Shown here: piece by piece, positions 46,669 to 55,894 of the stretch
How positions within the stretch are numbered: position 1 is the stretch's first letter
Layout: each line of letters begins with the position of its first letter
Assembly: GCA_016789725.1 (NCBI GenBank)
Contig: JAEUQN010000021.1
Span: forward strand, 1-58,585
Length of the DNA: 58,585 nucleotides
Reading direction: 5' to 3'
Origin: Blastocatellia bacterium
GTDB taxonomy: Bacteria > Acidobacteriota > Blastocatellia > RBC074
The notes under the pieces: generated by a model
Told to the model about the DNA's origin: nothing
What the model saw: only the letters and a program-made list of their open reading frames with translations
The model's database searches: none
Translations under genes and position numbers: made by a program

Positions 46669-46685
46669 CTTCATCTCGAAAAGTG

Positions 46686-48473
46686 TTACTTCAAAATAAT
46701 CACGACGCGCCGGTTCGCGGCTTTCTCCACCTCCGACTTGTTTTGATTGCCGGGCAATGGACGATACGCCCCGTAGCCTTCGACATTTTCCAATCGTTTG
46801 TCGTTGATGTTGATGCCGGATGGATCAGATGCTTTCAACCAATTCCAGACGGATTGCGCGCGTTCTTTTGATAAGCGCAAATTGGTGCCATCATCGCCCA
46901 CGTTGTCCGTGTGACCTTCAACGATGATCTTGGTGTCGGTGGCGCGAATTAACAAACTGCGAATGTCTTGCAGCGTATTAACTTCGCTTGGCTTCACTTT
47001 CGCCGAGCCGCTGTCAAAGCTGATTTGGAAGTTCGACTTCACGACGGTGCCTTGATTCTGGCCGACGTCTTTTGCCTGATATACGCCTGTTGTACTTTGT
47101 TCGTCTGTGATGTCTTTGATGAAGCTCAAATCCACGACTTGCGAGACCGGGGTGATCGTCGGCAAGCGATCTGGCAACAGCTTTTGCAGTCGCTTACCGT
47201 GATCGGTGTAGGTGATGGCAAAGATACTGCGCTCAAGCGGTTCTTTAGAATCCAATCCGAACAGGTGGCGCACTTCGGCGATGTTGTTGACGCGCGAACC
47301 GCCGAGCGGAACGCCATTTTCAACTTGGCCTTTGAAATACGTGTTCCAGAAACTTGGCCCCATGCCTTCCATATTGAAGACCAGCGCATTCAATGCCGAG
47401 ACGCGATCCCGGAAATAATTTTCGTCCGTCTTGATGCGTTCGTTGGAGCGCGCAATACAGCGCAGCAACGTCTTGACATAGTCACGATGTTTGTTCAGCC
47501 AGTCTTCGTTGCCGAACAAAATATTCGGCATCATGTAGCTGTATTCTTTGGTCGAAACGATCTTCTGCAACTTTTCCGATTTGCCTTTGTAATCCACCGA
47601 GCTGCGCGCTTTGACGGCCATCACATCACCCGGCGTCCAGGTGGCTACGGCGTCGAGTTGGCGTTCTTCACTCTTGCCCGTGGCGCGATTGCGCAGCGAA
47701 ACTTTCGCGTTGGCCGCATATTTCTGCGCCGCTTCGATGTGATCCGTGGCGTTGACGAAGTTGATCGCCTCAGGGTCATAAACCTGCTCATCAGGATTGA
47801 CCGGAATTTGATTGTCCACCGCCCAGTTGACCGTGACGTTCCAATCGCAGTAGGGAACTGCGGTGACGACGACGGAACCGCGTGCCAATTGCGGGTCGCG
47901 CTTCCACGATTCCGGCCCCATCAGGCAGTCTTCGCCGAACGAATAGCCGCTTGACCAAACGACTTTGGCTTTGTTGCCGCGTAGCAATTTGTTGGCACCT
48001 GCAATGTCCACGGCAGCTTGATCGCCCGTCGTGGTGACGAATTGCATGCGGTCGGTGGCGAGTGCTTCGGATTGCTTGGACGTATCGTTTTCGACGACGA
48101 GTTTCGTGTTCGTGATGCCAGCCTGGCACAAACAACTGTTTGGATAATCGCCCGATTTGCCGGGGCCACCGACCGCGTCAATCAAGCCGCTGACGGTTTG
48201 CCACGTCCAAATGCCGATGGTTACGTCAGGATTGTCCGACGTTTTTTCCGGCGCTTTGACAGAAGATGCGGGTAAGTTGGCGAGCGAAATATTTTCGAGC
48301 TTTTCGCGGCTGTCGAGGATCACCGAACCTTTGCTGCCGGTATCGGGATTGAGTTTGGCGGTCAACCCGTCAAGCAGGCCAAGTTGTTTCAGACCCGCAT
48401 AAACCAAGCCCGCCATCACCAGCAAAATTAAAATAATGCCGCCAGGGCGGAGTTCAAAACGACCAATTCTCAT
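46686..48473 (-). CDS. membrane-anchored ABC substrate-binding protein fused to an OmpA domain
   Basis: The protein has 595 residues from an ATG at 48473 with AGGAG upstream. A membrane anchor (about 12-31, GGIILILLVMAGLVYAG; no lipobox Cys) is followed by a two-lobe binding-protein region (about 80-450; DVTIGIWTWQTVSGLIDAVG and AVATWTPGDVMAVKAR) and a C-terminal OmpA peptidoglycan-binding domain (about 475-595) with NFQISFDSGSAKVKPSE, VEGHTDNVG and ANRRVVIIL. Cys residues (NSCLC, EDCLMG, PYCDWN) could form disulfides. It would hold the binding protein between membrane and cell wall. First gene of a six-gene operon. Ligand unknown. Confidence 0.88.
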   Translation of the reverse strand: MRIGRFELRPGGIILILLVMAGLVYAGLKQLGLLDGLTAKLNPDTGSKGSVILDSREKLENISLANLPASSVKAPEKTSDNPDVTIGIWTWQTVSGLIDAVGGPGKSGDYPNSCLCQAGITNTKLVVENDTSKQSEALATDRMQFVTTTGDQAAVDIAGANKLLRGNKAKVVWSSGYSFGEDCLMGPESWKRDPQLARGSVVVTAVPYCDWNVTVNWAVDNQIPVNPDEQVYDPEAINFVNATDHIEAAQKYAANAKVSLRNRATGKSEERQLDAVATWTPGDVMAVKARSSVDYKGKSEKLQKIVSTKEYSYMMPNILFGNEDWLNKHRDYVKTLLRCIARSNERIKTDENYFRDRVSALNALVFNMEGMGPSFWNTYFKGQVENGVPLGGSRVNNIAEVRHLFGLDSKEPLERSIFAITYTDHGKRLQKLLPDRLPTITPVSQVVDLSFIKDITDEQSTTGVYQAKDVGQNQGTVVKSNFQISFDSGSAKVKPSEVNTLQDIRSLLIRATDTKIIVEGHTDNVGDDGTNLRLSKERAQSVWNWLKASDPSGININDKRLENVEGYGAYRPLPGNQNKSEVEKAANRRVVIILK

Positions 48474-48685
48474 AGTCTGCTCCTGTGTTTCAATTCGCGC
48501 ATTGCTGCGCTACGCCGCGAGATTGTACGCGGCATAGTTTGTTCGTGTTTCTAAAATCGGAATGACAAGGTTCGATTGTATTTGATGAGAGGACTGCGAA
48601 TACAACGTTGCAGTTAGCTTCCTCGTTTTACGGGCAGGCGAAGCATACAGCGACGAGTGGCGGGATTTCAATGGCGAAGGTTGAG

Positions 48686-48737
48686 GTCGTAGCGAATTCA
48701 TTCGCTTTCAGCCCAGAGCAAATGAATTCGCTACGAC
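48686..48737. repeat. 20-bp inverted repeat upstream of the transporter operon
   Basis: GTCGTAGCGAATTCATTCGC (48686-48705) and its near-perfect inverse (48718-48737) match at 19 of 20 positions around a 12-base loop. It lies between the amidohydrolase stop (48745) and the transporter start, within a 271-base gap that shows no other element. It may terminate the amidohydrolase operon or be a REP-type repeat. Confidence 0.7.
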
Positions 48738-48744
48738 GTGATGA

Positions 48745-50064
48745 TTAAGGCCGATCTTTGAACTTGTCATTCAGCCGCGAATGTTTGTTCGTTAAATCGG
48801 TTTGCTTCCCGTTGATGAACATGTGTTTGACCTTGGTGCGAAGTTCAAGTGGATCGCCATCGGTAATGATGAGGTTGGCAATCTTGCCCGCCTCAATGCT
48901 GCCAACGAGCTTATCGGCGCCAAAGATTTGTGCCGGGTAAATGGTGACCGCTTTTAAGGCTTCTTCTTTGGGCAAGCCGAACGCTGCCGCCGTCCCCGCG
49001 TTATAAGGCAAGGTGCGAATGAATTGGATGCCTTGACTGGAAAACGCGAATTTGACGCCCGCTTTGTGCAGCTCTGCGGCGCGCGAATAGGCCTGATCGT
49101 AGGGTGCATCTTCGCTATCGGGCAATTCCAACACGGCGCTCAGAATGACCGGCACATTTTTCTCTTTTAGCAGTGCCGCTACTTTGATTGCGTCTTCTCC
49201 GCCGTTAATAACGATCTTCAGCTTATATTGACTGGCAAGTTCAACCGCCGCTTTGATGTCGTTCGCTTTATTGGCAGAAACGCGAATCGGAACTTCACCC
49301 TTGATGACCGGGATCATCGCTTCGAGTCCGAGATCAACAGGGCGTGCTGGAAGACTTTTGTCCGCTGCCACAGCCTCTTTCGCTTTCAGATAGGCTTGCG
49401 CATCTTCGATCTTCTTTTTCAGGGCTTCGACCTGACGATCTCGTTGTTGGCGTTGTGCGTCGTTGACGCCACCCGCCTGAATCGCAAAAAAGCCGCCGCC
49501 GCGTCCGCCAAACCCCAACACCGGATAGTTGAGAGCCATGGCGGCGGAACCTTTCACGGCCATTTGCTGCGGCGTCCATCCATCCGCATTGATGAGCGCA
49601 CATTGTCCCGAAATAATGCCGCCCTGAGGACAGGTCAAGACTGTGGTGACGCCGTTCATTCGCGCCACGGGAATATGTTCGCTGTGCGGATTGACAGCGG
49701 TTAAGGCCTTCATGTTGGGTTTGAAGTCGCCCAGTTCCGTTGTGTCTATGGTCATGTCTACTGAGGCGACCTCATTCAGGCCCAAAACAGTATTGGAATC
49801 AATGAGGCCGGGATAAACCGAGAGTCCGGTTGCATCAATGACCTTGGCATTACTGGGGACACTGACATTCGCGCCCACGTCCGCAATTTTGCCATCGCGG
49901 ATGATGACAGTACCCTTTTCAATGGTTGCGCCCGTGACGGTCACGATTTTGGCATTGCGGATGGCATAGACAGCGGTCATGTCTTTGGATTGCGCCAGGA
50001 GCGAAGCGGCGAACGTAGCGATCACCGCAAGGATTAATAAAAGATTCGGGATTTTTGGCTTCAT
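48745..50064 (-). CDS. exported amidohydrolase-like protein lacking metal ligands
   Basis: The protein has 439 residues from an ATG at 50064, with an N-terminal signal ([18 protein letters not shown]). It has the amidohydrolase N- and C-terminal beta domains ([19 protein letters not shown] and [20 protein letters not shown]). The catalytic barrel is degenerate: where active members have PGLIDxHxH this one has [12 protein letters not shown], and the later IHxH position reads IRVSAN. So it can hardly bind two zinc ions. It is the last of three tandem genes; the middle one has all ligands. It may be a non-catalytic partner or a binding protein. Confidence 0.83.
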   Translation of the reverse strand: MKPKIPNLLLILAVIATFAASLLAQSKDMTAVYAIRNAKIVTVTGATIEKGTVIIRDGKIADVGANVSVPSNAKVIDATGLSVYPGLIDSNTVLGLNEVASVDMTIDTTELGDFKPNMKALTAVNPHSEHIPVARMNGVTTVLTCPQGGIISGQCALINADGWTPQQMAVKGSAAMALNYPVLGFGGRGGGFFAIQAGGVNDAQRQQRDRQVEALKKKIEDAQAYLKAKEAVAADKSLPARPVDLGLEAMIPVIKGEVPIRVSANKANDIKAAVELASQYKLKIVINGGEDAIKVAALLKEKNVPVILSAVLELPDSEDAPYDQAYSRAAELHKAGVKFAFSSQGIQFIRTLPYNAGTAAAFGLPKEEALKAVTIYPAQIFGADKLVGSIEAGKIANLIITDGDPLELRTKVKHMFINGKQTDLTNKHSRLNDKFKDRP

Positions 50065-50082
50065 ATCATTCCATTTATAAAA

Positions 50083-51495
50083 CTAATTTCGGTTTCTTTT
50101 GCCGTGCAAATGAGTGTCCAGGTCGTCTTCCGTCGGGATTGTCGGAGGTTGCGGCAGCGTGGGCTGAACTTGTCCTGGCATTCTCTTTTCGCGCTCAATC
50201 AGGTCTTTCTTTTCCTTGGCGATTTTCTCGCGCATTTCCAAATCCTGCTTGCGGTCGAAATAGATTTCACCTTCGATCATTGTTGTTTCAGGGCGCGAAT
50301 ACACGCTGAACGGATGACCATTGAAGATCACGAGGTCAGCATCTTTGCCTACATCAATGCTTCCCACGCGTTTGTCCAATCGAAGCTGAATGGCCGGATT
50401 GAGTGTAACCAGACGCAAGGCTTCTTCTTCGCTCAGATCGCCATACTTCATCATCTTGCCTGCTTCCTGATAAAAGCGGCGTGCGGCTTCGTTATCGTCA
50501 GAGTGAATGGAAACGACGATGCCCCGACGGTGCATAATCGCCGCATTGAACGGGATCGCATCGTAGGCTTCCATTTTGTAGGCCCACCAGTCCGGCAGGA
50601 TCGAAGCGTTCGCACCGTGTGCCTTGATTTCGGGCGCGACTTTGTAGCCTTCAAGAACGTGTTGGAAGGTATGAACTTTGATGCCGAATTCTTCGCACAA
50701 CCGCGCAAGCATTACGATTTCATCGGCACGATAGCAGTGCGAATGAATGTCAATCTTGCCGCGCAGCACATCGGCCATCGCTTCGAGTTTAAGGTCTTTG
50801 CGCGGGGGCAGAACGTCTTCGCCGCGTTTTTTCGCCGCTTCATAATCATCCCATTGTTTGATGTATTCGCGGCCTTGCGTAAAAGCTTCGCGGATCGTTT
50901 CTTCAACGCCCATGCGGGTCGCGGGGAAGCGCGCGGACTGGCTTGGTAAGGTGGGATTGCCACGACGCTTCGGGTTTTCGCCGAGTGCGAATTTAATCGT
51001 ACGTGGCGCATCGGCAATGAGCATTTCTTCGACCGACTTGCCCCATTTCAACTTGATGAGATTGTTTTGCCCGCCAATCGCATTGGCGCTGCCGTGTAAT
51101 TGATGAATGAGTGTCATCCCGCCAGCCAATTGGCGATAGATATTGATATTGGTGTTGTCCACCATATCGCGCATCCGCACCATCGCCGTCACAGAAAGCG
51201 AGCCTTCATTGATCGAATCAAGTGCGGTATGCGAATGCGAGTCAATAAAACCGGGCGTGACGTACATTCCCGTGGCATCCATGACCTTTGCATTGGACGA
51301 GGCCTTCACTTTGTCGGCTTTGTCCACCGCTACGATTTTTCCATCTCGGATCAAAATGGAGCCGTTCGTGATCGTGCCGTGCGACGCGGTCATGATCGTC
51401 GCATTACGAATCAGCGTTTCATTGGATTGCGCCAACGCAACAAGGCTCAGCGTACAAAGCAAAACAGCGAGAGAAATGAAGCGATAAGTTTTCAT
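50083..51495 (-). CDS. exported amidohydrolase with intact metal site
   Basis: The start is the ATG at 51495, with AGGAG upstream, giving 470 residues. A signal peptide ([17 protein letters not shown]) precedes the amidohydrolase fold: [13 protein letters not shown] holds the HxH ligands, and [22 protein letters not shown] and [11 protein letters not shown] supply further His and the catalytic Asp region. The closing [19 protein letters not shown] is typical. Such imidazolonepropionase-like enzymes cleave cyclic amides or peptides in the periplasm. It lies between two homologues that lack these ligands; the downstream gene starts 18 bases after its stop, so they are probably coexpressed. Confidence 0.9.
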   Translation of the reverse strand: MKTYRFISLAVLLCTLSLVALAQSNETLIRNATIMTASHGTITNGSILIRDGKIVAVDKADKVKASSNAKVMDATGMYVTPGFIDSHSHTALDSINEGSLSVTAMVRMRDMVDNTNINIYRQLAGGMTLIHQLHGSANAIGGQNNLIKLKWGKSVEEMLIADAPRTIKFALGENPKRRGNPTLPSQSARFPATRMGVEETIREAFTQGREYIKQWDDYEAAKKRGEDVLPPRKDLKLEAMADVLRGKIDIHSHCYRADEIVMLARLCEEFGIKVHTFQHVLEGYKVAPEIKAHGANASILPDWWAYKMEAYDAIPFNAAIMHRRGIVVSIHSDDNEAARRFYQEAGKMMKYGDLSEEEALRLVTLNPAIQLRLDKRVGSIDVGKDADLVIFNGHPFSVYSRPETTMIEGEIYFDRKQDLEMREKIAKEKKDLIEREKRMPGQVQPTLPQPPTIPTEDDLDTHLHGKRNRN

Positions 51496-51634
51496 AGGTG
51501 ACTCCTGCAACGACCACGCAAACCGTCAGTTTGCATGGTTTGTTCAGCTAACAAGTGATCAAAAAAGATCGTGAGGCTTTCCTTCAAAATACAAATATCG
51601 TGGCGGCACAAACGGTCAGTCTGCGCTACTGGCA

Positions 51635-53392
51635 TTACGGCTTCCGTGTGCCGCTGAAATCATAACTGGTGCTATTGGTTTCCATCATCCCAGTCATCGA
51701 ATTGCCTTCGATTTTGGCGCGCGCGGCAATGACCAGTTCGTTGTCGTTGTAGCGAAGGACGTAGATAAACGTCAGTTCGTTGCCATTCAATTTGCCGTCG
51801 CCAATCGGGACGGGACCGGAACTCGATGAAATTTCGCCCGTGATTTTGTTGCCATCCTGCTTGAGCGTCAGCGTGCGCGTGACCGGGCCACCGCCGGGCG
51901 GGTTCACTGTCAGTGTCCACGTTCCGGCAGCGTTAATCGCTGCTGGGGCGGGCCTGGAGGTTGCTGACGTCGGTGCCTCAGTCGGCGCTGCTGGCCCGCT
52001 GGATGGGCGTCCACCGGGTCGGCCCCCGGCGGGAGGTCCACCCATTCCACGCGGAGGTGCGGGCGCTTCCTTGATGACGTATTGCTTGCCATCCACAAAG
52101 GTGAATTTGACTTTGGTGTCGCGGTTGAAAAGATCACCGCTGGTGACGATTAGATTGGCGATCTTACCTTTTTCAATGCTGCCGAGTTGTTCAGCCAGTC
52201 CGAAGATTTGCGCTGGATAAATCGTCATTGCCTTCAACGCTTCGTCTTTCGGCAGGCCTGCTTCGATAGCACGCGCGGCATTAGCGACGAAGTCTGCCGG
52301 TCGCGTCAGCGTGCCGGAGGTAAAGGCGAATTTGACGCCAGCTTTGTGCAACGCGGCGGCGGCTTTGGGGGCCTCAGCTCGGTTGCGCAACGTGCTTAAC
52401 GACTCGGATTCGGGGTCTTCAACGTTCGCCGGCTTTTGCGGAAAGCTCAGACTGAGCAACACAGTCGCGTCTTTTTGCTTGAGATAATCAGCGACGAGAT
52501 AGCTTTGCGTTGCGCCCGCGAGCAAGTACTTCAATTTGAATTCTTCCGCTAATCCGACTGCACGGCGAATGTCGCGCTCGCTGGTGACATTCAGGATGAC
52601 GGGCATTCTGCCGTTCACGACCGGGATCAACGCCTCGCTGGATTTGTTATGTGCTGGACGATTCTTGCCGCGCGGCGCTTTGCTGTACCAATTCCATTCG
52701 TCACGGTAATGCTGGGCGTCCATGAACGCCTGCCGCAAAAATGCGAACACTCCCATCCCTGAATTCGGATAGCCGCCACCGAAGCCTCCGCCTCGACTGA
52801 AGCCGATGCTCAACGAATGAGGTGCTTTCAACAGCAGTTTTTCCGACGCTTCGTTGCCGAGATTGATGAACGCACTTTGCCCACGAAAAATGCCATCGCG
52901 CGGCGCGGTCAAGGCCGCTGTAATCCCGGCGCTGCGCTGCGCGTCGAACGTTTCAGCCGCGATTTGCAATTGATCAGCAACAGTGGTTTCGGGCAGGAGA
53001 CCCACATTTGATGGAGGTGCGCTCAAGGCCGCCAGAATTGCGGCTTGTTGATTGGCTGGCGCGCCGCCACCTCTGCCGCCCAGCCCTCCTTGTGGTTGTT
53101 CCGCCGGACGCAGACCATAATTGGAATAGGCATCAATCAAGCCCGGATAGACCATCATTCCTGCGGCCTCAATCACACGCGCATCGGCTGGCACGGCGAC
53201 ATCGGCTCCAACGGCGGCGATGAGTCCGTTGCGAATGACCACTACGCCGTTTGGAATAATGGCTCCGGTGACGGTGACAATCGTGCCACCTTTGATGGCG
53301 TAGGTTTCACCCGTTTGCGCAGAAACGGAATGGCGTGCCAATAACAAAAGGGAAAGGGCTAAGACAAGCTGCAAATAGCTTCGTGGTTTCAT
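51635..53392 (-). CDS. exported amidohydrolase-like protein, no metal ligands, extra C-terminal beta domain
   Basis: The start is the ATG at 53392, giving 585 residues; the signal is [18 protein letters not shown]. As in the last gene of the trio the HxH site is missing ([15 protein letters not shown]). After the amidohydrolase core comes a Pro/Gly-rich linker (about 460-510) and a domain of about 90 residues rich in beta strands ([20 protein letters not shown], then [14 protein letters not shown]), which resembles small secreted lipocalin-like sandwiches. Glycine-rich loops also occur near residues 100-110. It is the first gene of the trio and diverges from the HAD gene. Likely non-catalytic. 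Confidence 0.83.
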   Translation of the reverse strand: MKPRSYLQLVLALSLLLLARHSVSAQTGETYAIKGGTIVTVTGAIIPNGVVVIRNGLIAAVGADVAVPADARVIEAAGMMVYPGLIDAYSNYGLRPAEQPQGGLGGRGGGAPANQQAAILAALSAPPSNVGLLPETTVADQLQIAAETFDAQRSAGITAALTAPRDGIFRGQSAFINLGNEASEKLLLKAPHSLSIGFSRGGGFGGGYPNSGMGVFAFLRQAFMDAQHYRDEWNWYSKAPRGKNRPAHNKSSEALIPVVNGRMPVILNVTSERDIRRAVGLAEEFKLKYLLAGATQSYLVADYLKQKDATVLLSLSFPQKPANVEDPESESLSTLRNRAEAPKAAAALHKAGVKFAFTSGTLTRPADFVANAARAIEAGLPKDEALKAMTIYPAQIFGLAEQLGSIEKGKIANLIVTSGDLFNRDTKVKFTFVDGKQYVIKEAPAPPRGMGGPPAGGRPGGRPSSGPAAPTEAPTSATSRPAPAAINAAGTWTLTVNPPGGGPVTRTLTLKQDGNKITGEISSSSGPVPIGDGKLNGNELTFIYVLRYNDNELVIAARAKIEGNSMTGMMETNSTSYDFSGTRKP

Positions 53393-53482
53393 TGGCGGTA
53401 GACTCCTGAAAAATAAGTACAGACAACGTTTGTAGAGGCACATAATCTAGCGCAACATTGTATCGAGGGAAAGAGACGCGCA

Positions 53483-54193
53483 ATGACCGAGCAAAAAATC
53501 CAAATGGTTTTCTTTGACGCCGCAGGTACATTATTCGACGTTCGCGGAAGTGTTGGTGCAATCTACGCGCGGTTTGCTGCCAAATACGACAAGCACGTAG
53601 ACGCGGAGGGATTACAGCACGAATTCATTCGTCAGTTTCGGACGCAGCCCCCAATGATCGTGGGCAATTCTTTGGCGGGCGCAGAGCGATTGCTGGCGGA
53701 ACGAAACTGGTGGCGCAATCTGGTGCTGGACGTCTTTGCGCGCTTGGGCGAGTTTCCACAGTTTGAGGATTACTTTGTGGAAATCTTTGAGTTCTTTCGC
53801 CGGGCCGAGGCCTGGGCGGTTTTTGAAGATGTTACCACCACGCTCGCCGCGCTCAGGTCGCGCGGTTATCGCCTTGGCCTGATCTCGAACTTCGATGCGC
53901 GGCTGTATGATGTGTTGGAAGGCTTACGTCTGCGAACGTATTTTGATTCGATTTATCTTTCGACCGAGGTCGGAGCCGCCAAACCGGAGGCCGAGATTTT
54001 TACCTTTGCCCTGCAAGAAAATGGCTTCACTGCGGCCCAGGCGATGCACATCGGTGATCGCTGGCAGGAGGATGTGCAAGGCGCGAGAGCCGCCGGGCTG
54101 CACGCTGTTTGGCTCAATCGAAATGCCGCGCCGATTTCCGATCCGACAGTTTCGCAAGTGACGACTCTTCATCAAATTCTCGAATTGCTCTGA
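53483..54193 (+). CDS. HAD family hydrolase (subfamily IA)
   Basis: The protein has 236 residues from an ATG at 53483. It has motif I as FFDAAGTLFDV, motif II in LISNF, the conserved Lys in GAAKPEAEIF and the acid motif HIGDRWQEDVQGA. The second residue of the usual DxD is Ala, as in the REG-2/HDHD3-like branch where DAVGTL is common, so phosphatase activity may be weak or unusual. The substrate is unknown. It is read away from the amidohydrolase trio, followed closely by an unknown gene on the same strand. Confidence 0.85.
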   Translation: MTEQKIQMVFFDAAGTLFDVRGSVGAIYARFAAKYDKHVDAEGLQHEFIRQFRTQPPMIVGNSLAGAERLLAERNWWRNLVLDVFARLGEFPQFEDYFVEIFEFFRRAEAWAVFEDVTTTLAALRSRGYRLGLISNFDARLYDVLEGLRLRTYFDSIYLSTEVGAAKPEAEIFTFALQENGFTAAQAMHIGDRWQEDVQGARAAGLHAVWLNRNAAPISDPTVSQVTTLHQILELL

Positions 54194-54279
54194 AAACGCT
54201 TGAACGAATAGCCCTGGTTTGGCGTACAATCGGACCTGATTAGGAAAGGCGCAAAATCGTTTATTTGCCCAAACACGTT

Positions 54280-55671
54280 ATGGAAAAACAGAAACAAAAG
54301 CGAGCCACAAAAACTTCTTCCACACCGTCAGAAAACAATCAGGTTGCCAACTGGTTTCAGCAGGACCTGACGCGCCGCAGTGCGACCAAACGCATTGGCA
54401 AAGGCATGGCGTGGGCGGCGGGGTTGGGGATCGTTGGATTGACGGGCTATAAAATCTTCAGCGATGACGACGCCGAAGTGTCGCAGGATTCGCTGGAACT
54501 CCAGAAAAAAGAGGGTTGGAATATTGGTGCGACGGATCGTAAATTGAACTTCGACCCGACCTTCACATCAGCCACAGCGAGTGTGGCCGAGGCCGATTGG
54601 AAGGCATATCTTGACCCGAACAAATTGATCGCAGCCTATCAACCGGCGAGCGCGACGTGGCAACCTTACTTTGTGCCGACACTGATCCAATCGCTGGCGC
54701 AATCGTCATTGCGTGAGCAAATCAAGCCGGTCAAAACGACGCTGATGGAACAGACCTACGATCAAGCGACGGCGCTGAAAGAATTGCTGTCGCAATCCGC
54801 AAACGCAAACGAATCGCTGATCGTGTCGGATATGGATGGGATGTATTCGCTGGCACTGGGAGCCGCCATGGCGGACTTTGCGCACATCGTGCCAGACTTT
54901 GACAACTGGCCGCATCCGCTGGGCGTTGTTCGTTCGCACGAAACACTCGGCGCAATGGTGTATTACGCCAAAGAAATCGAAGACAAAAAAGCCAAGCTGC
55001 AAGACAAAGCGCCAGCGGTGTTACTGCTCGACAATCAGCGGCTGAACGAATACAAAGACGAAGAAAATCAATTCGACAATCGTTATCTGGCGAAAATTCC
55101 ATCTGCGGCGGACCTGAAGCAGCGCGGCATCACGAGCCTGCTTTATGTGGTCAAAGACGACAAGCGCAAAGAAGAAATGGATGACCTAAACGACGAATTT
55201 GTCGAGTTGGAAAAGCAGGGAATCAGCACGCGGTTTTTGCGCCTGTCCGAATTTAAACCCGGCGACGATACTGTTGCGGCGGGGACTACGCCAGCGACCA
55301 CCACAGGCACGACCACCACCACGCGACATCACTATTATTACGGCGGTTCGCCGATGTATCACTGGTGGTTTTACAATCATTACTATTACTCGCCGCATCC
55401 GTATGCTTACACGTCATATGGCGGCACACGCTATAACTATTCGCGTCCCACCACTGCCTGGCCATCGCAACCGCCGACCTATCGCCCGGTTTCGCGTCCG
55501 ACGGTGTTCAGCGGCACACGTGTCGGTGGTACAAGCGGGATTGGCCGCAACCGTCCGAGTGGTTTTGGTCGCACCAGTGTCCGAATGTCTTCCAGCGGGC
55601 AAGTGACCGGCGTGCGTTCCGGGCGTTCCGGTTCGTACGGTCGCAGCGGTGGTGGCTGGTTCGGCGGGTAA
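54280..55671 (+). CDS. unrecognised protein with His/Tyr- and Gly/Ser/Arg-rich tail
   Basis: I do not recognise this 463-residue protein. The start is the ATG at 54280; an upstream TTG (54265) is possible. A membrane helix (about 45-64, GMAWAAGLGIVGLTGYKIF) is followed by a soluble region (about 70-345) with ESLIVSDMDGMYSLALGAAM and ALDNQRLNEY-like helices, probably alpha/beta. Then come about 30 residues rich in His, Tyr and Trp (RHHYYYGGSPMYHWWFYNHY), then a Gly/Ser/Arg-rich stretch. The tail looks disordered or surface-exposed and could bind metal, nucleic acid or cell wall. Confidence 0.6.
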   Translation: MEKQKQKRATKTSSTPSENNQVANWFQQDLTRRSATKRIGKGMAWAAGLGIVGLTGYKIFSDDDAEVSQDSLELQKKEGWNIGATDRKLNFDPTFTSATASVAEADWKAYLDPNKLIAAYQPASATWQPYFVPTLIQSLAQSSLREQIKPVKTTLMEQTYDQATALKELLSQSANANESLIVSDMDGMYSLALGAAMADFAHIVPDFDNWPHPLGVVRSHETLGAMVYYAKEIEDKKAKLQDKAPAVLLLDNQRLNEYKDEENQFDNRYLAKIPSAADLKQRGITSLLYVVKDDKRKEEMDDLNDEFVELEKQGISTRFLRLSEFKPGDDTVAAGTTPATTTGTTTTTRHHYYYGGSPMYHWWFYNHYYYSPHPYAYTSYGGTRYNYSRPTTAWPSQPPTYRPVSRPTVFSGTRVGGTSGIGRNRPSGFGRTSVRMSSSGQVTGVRSGRSGSYGRSGGGWFGG

Positions 55672-55894
55672 CAGTTCCGACTGACAGAGGAAGCGCCGCC
55701 GTCCGCGCGCTCCATCGCTGCCTCTGCCACGCAGCATCGTTACTCTTTTCATTGGTAGCGCCCGCGAGCTTTTCTCTGAAACTCAGGCTCGTGCTGGCGT
55801 GTTGATGAAGAAGCCGGTTTTCCTCTCCGTAGTAATGCCGCTCGCATCAACAAAACTTCAGGGACTTAAATTCACACAGCAGAAAATATCTCTC

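Noticed and set aside
46968..47954. 328-residue plus-strand frame
   Set aside because: It is antisense to the OmpA-fused binding protein; its composition is that of a reverse-complement shadow.
50104..50949. 281-residue plus-strand frame
   Set aside because: It is antisense to the intact amidohydrolase gene, with no ribosome-binding site or domain.
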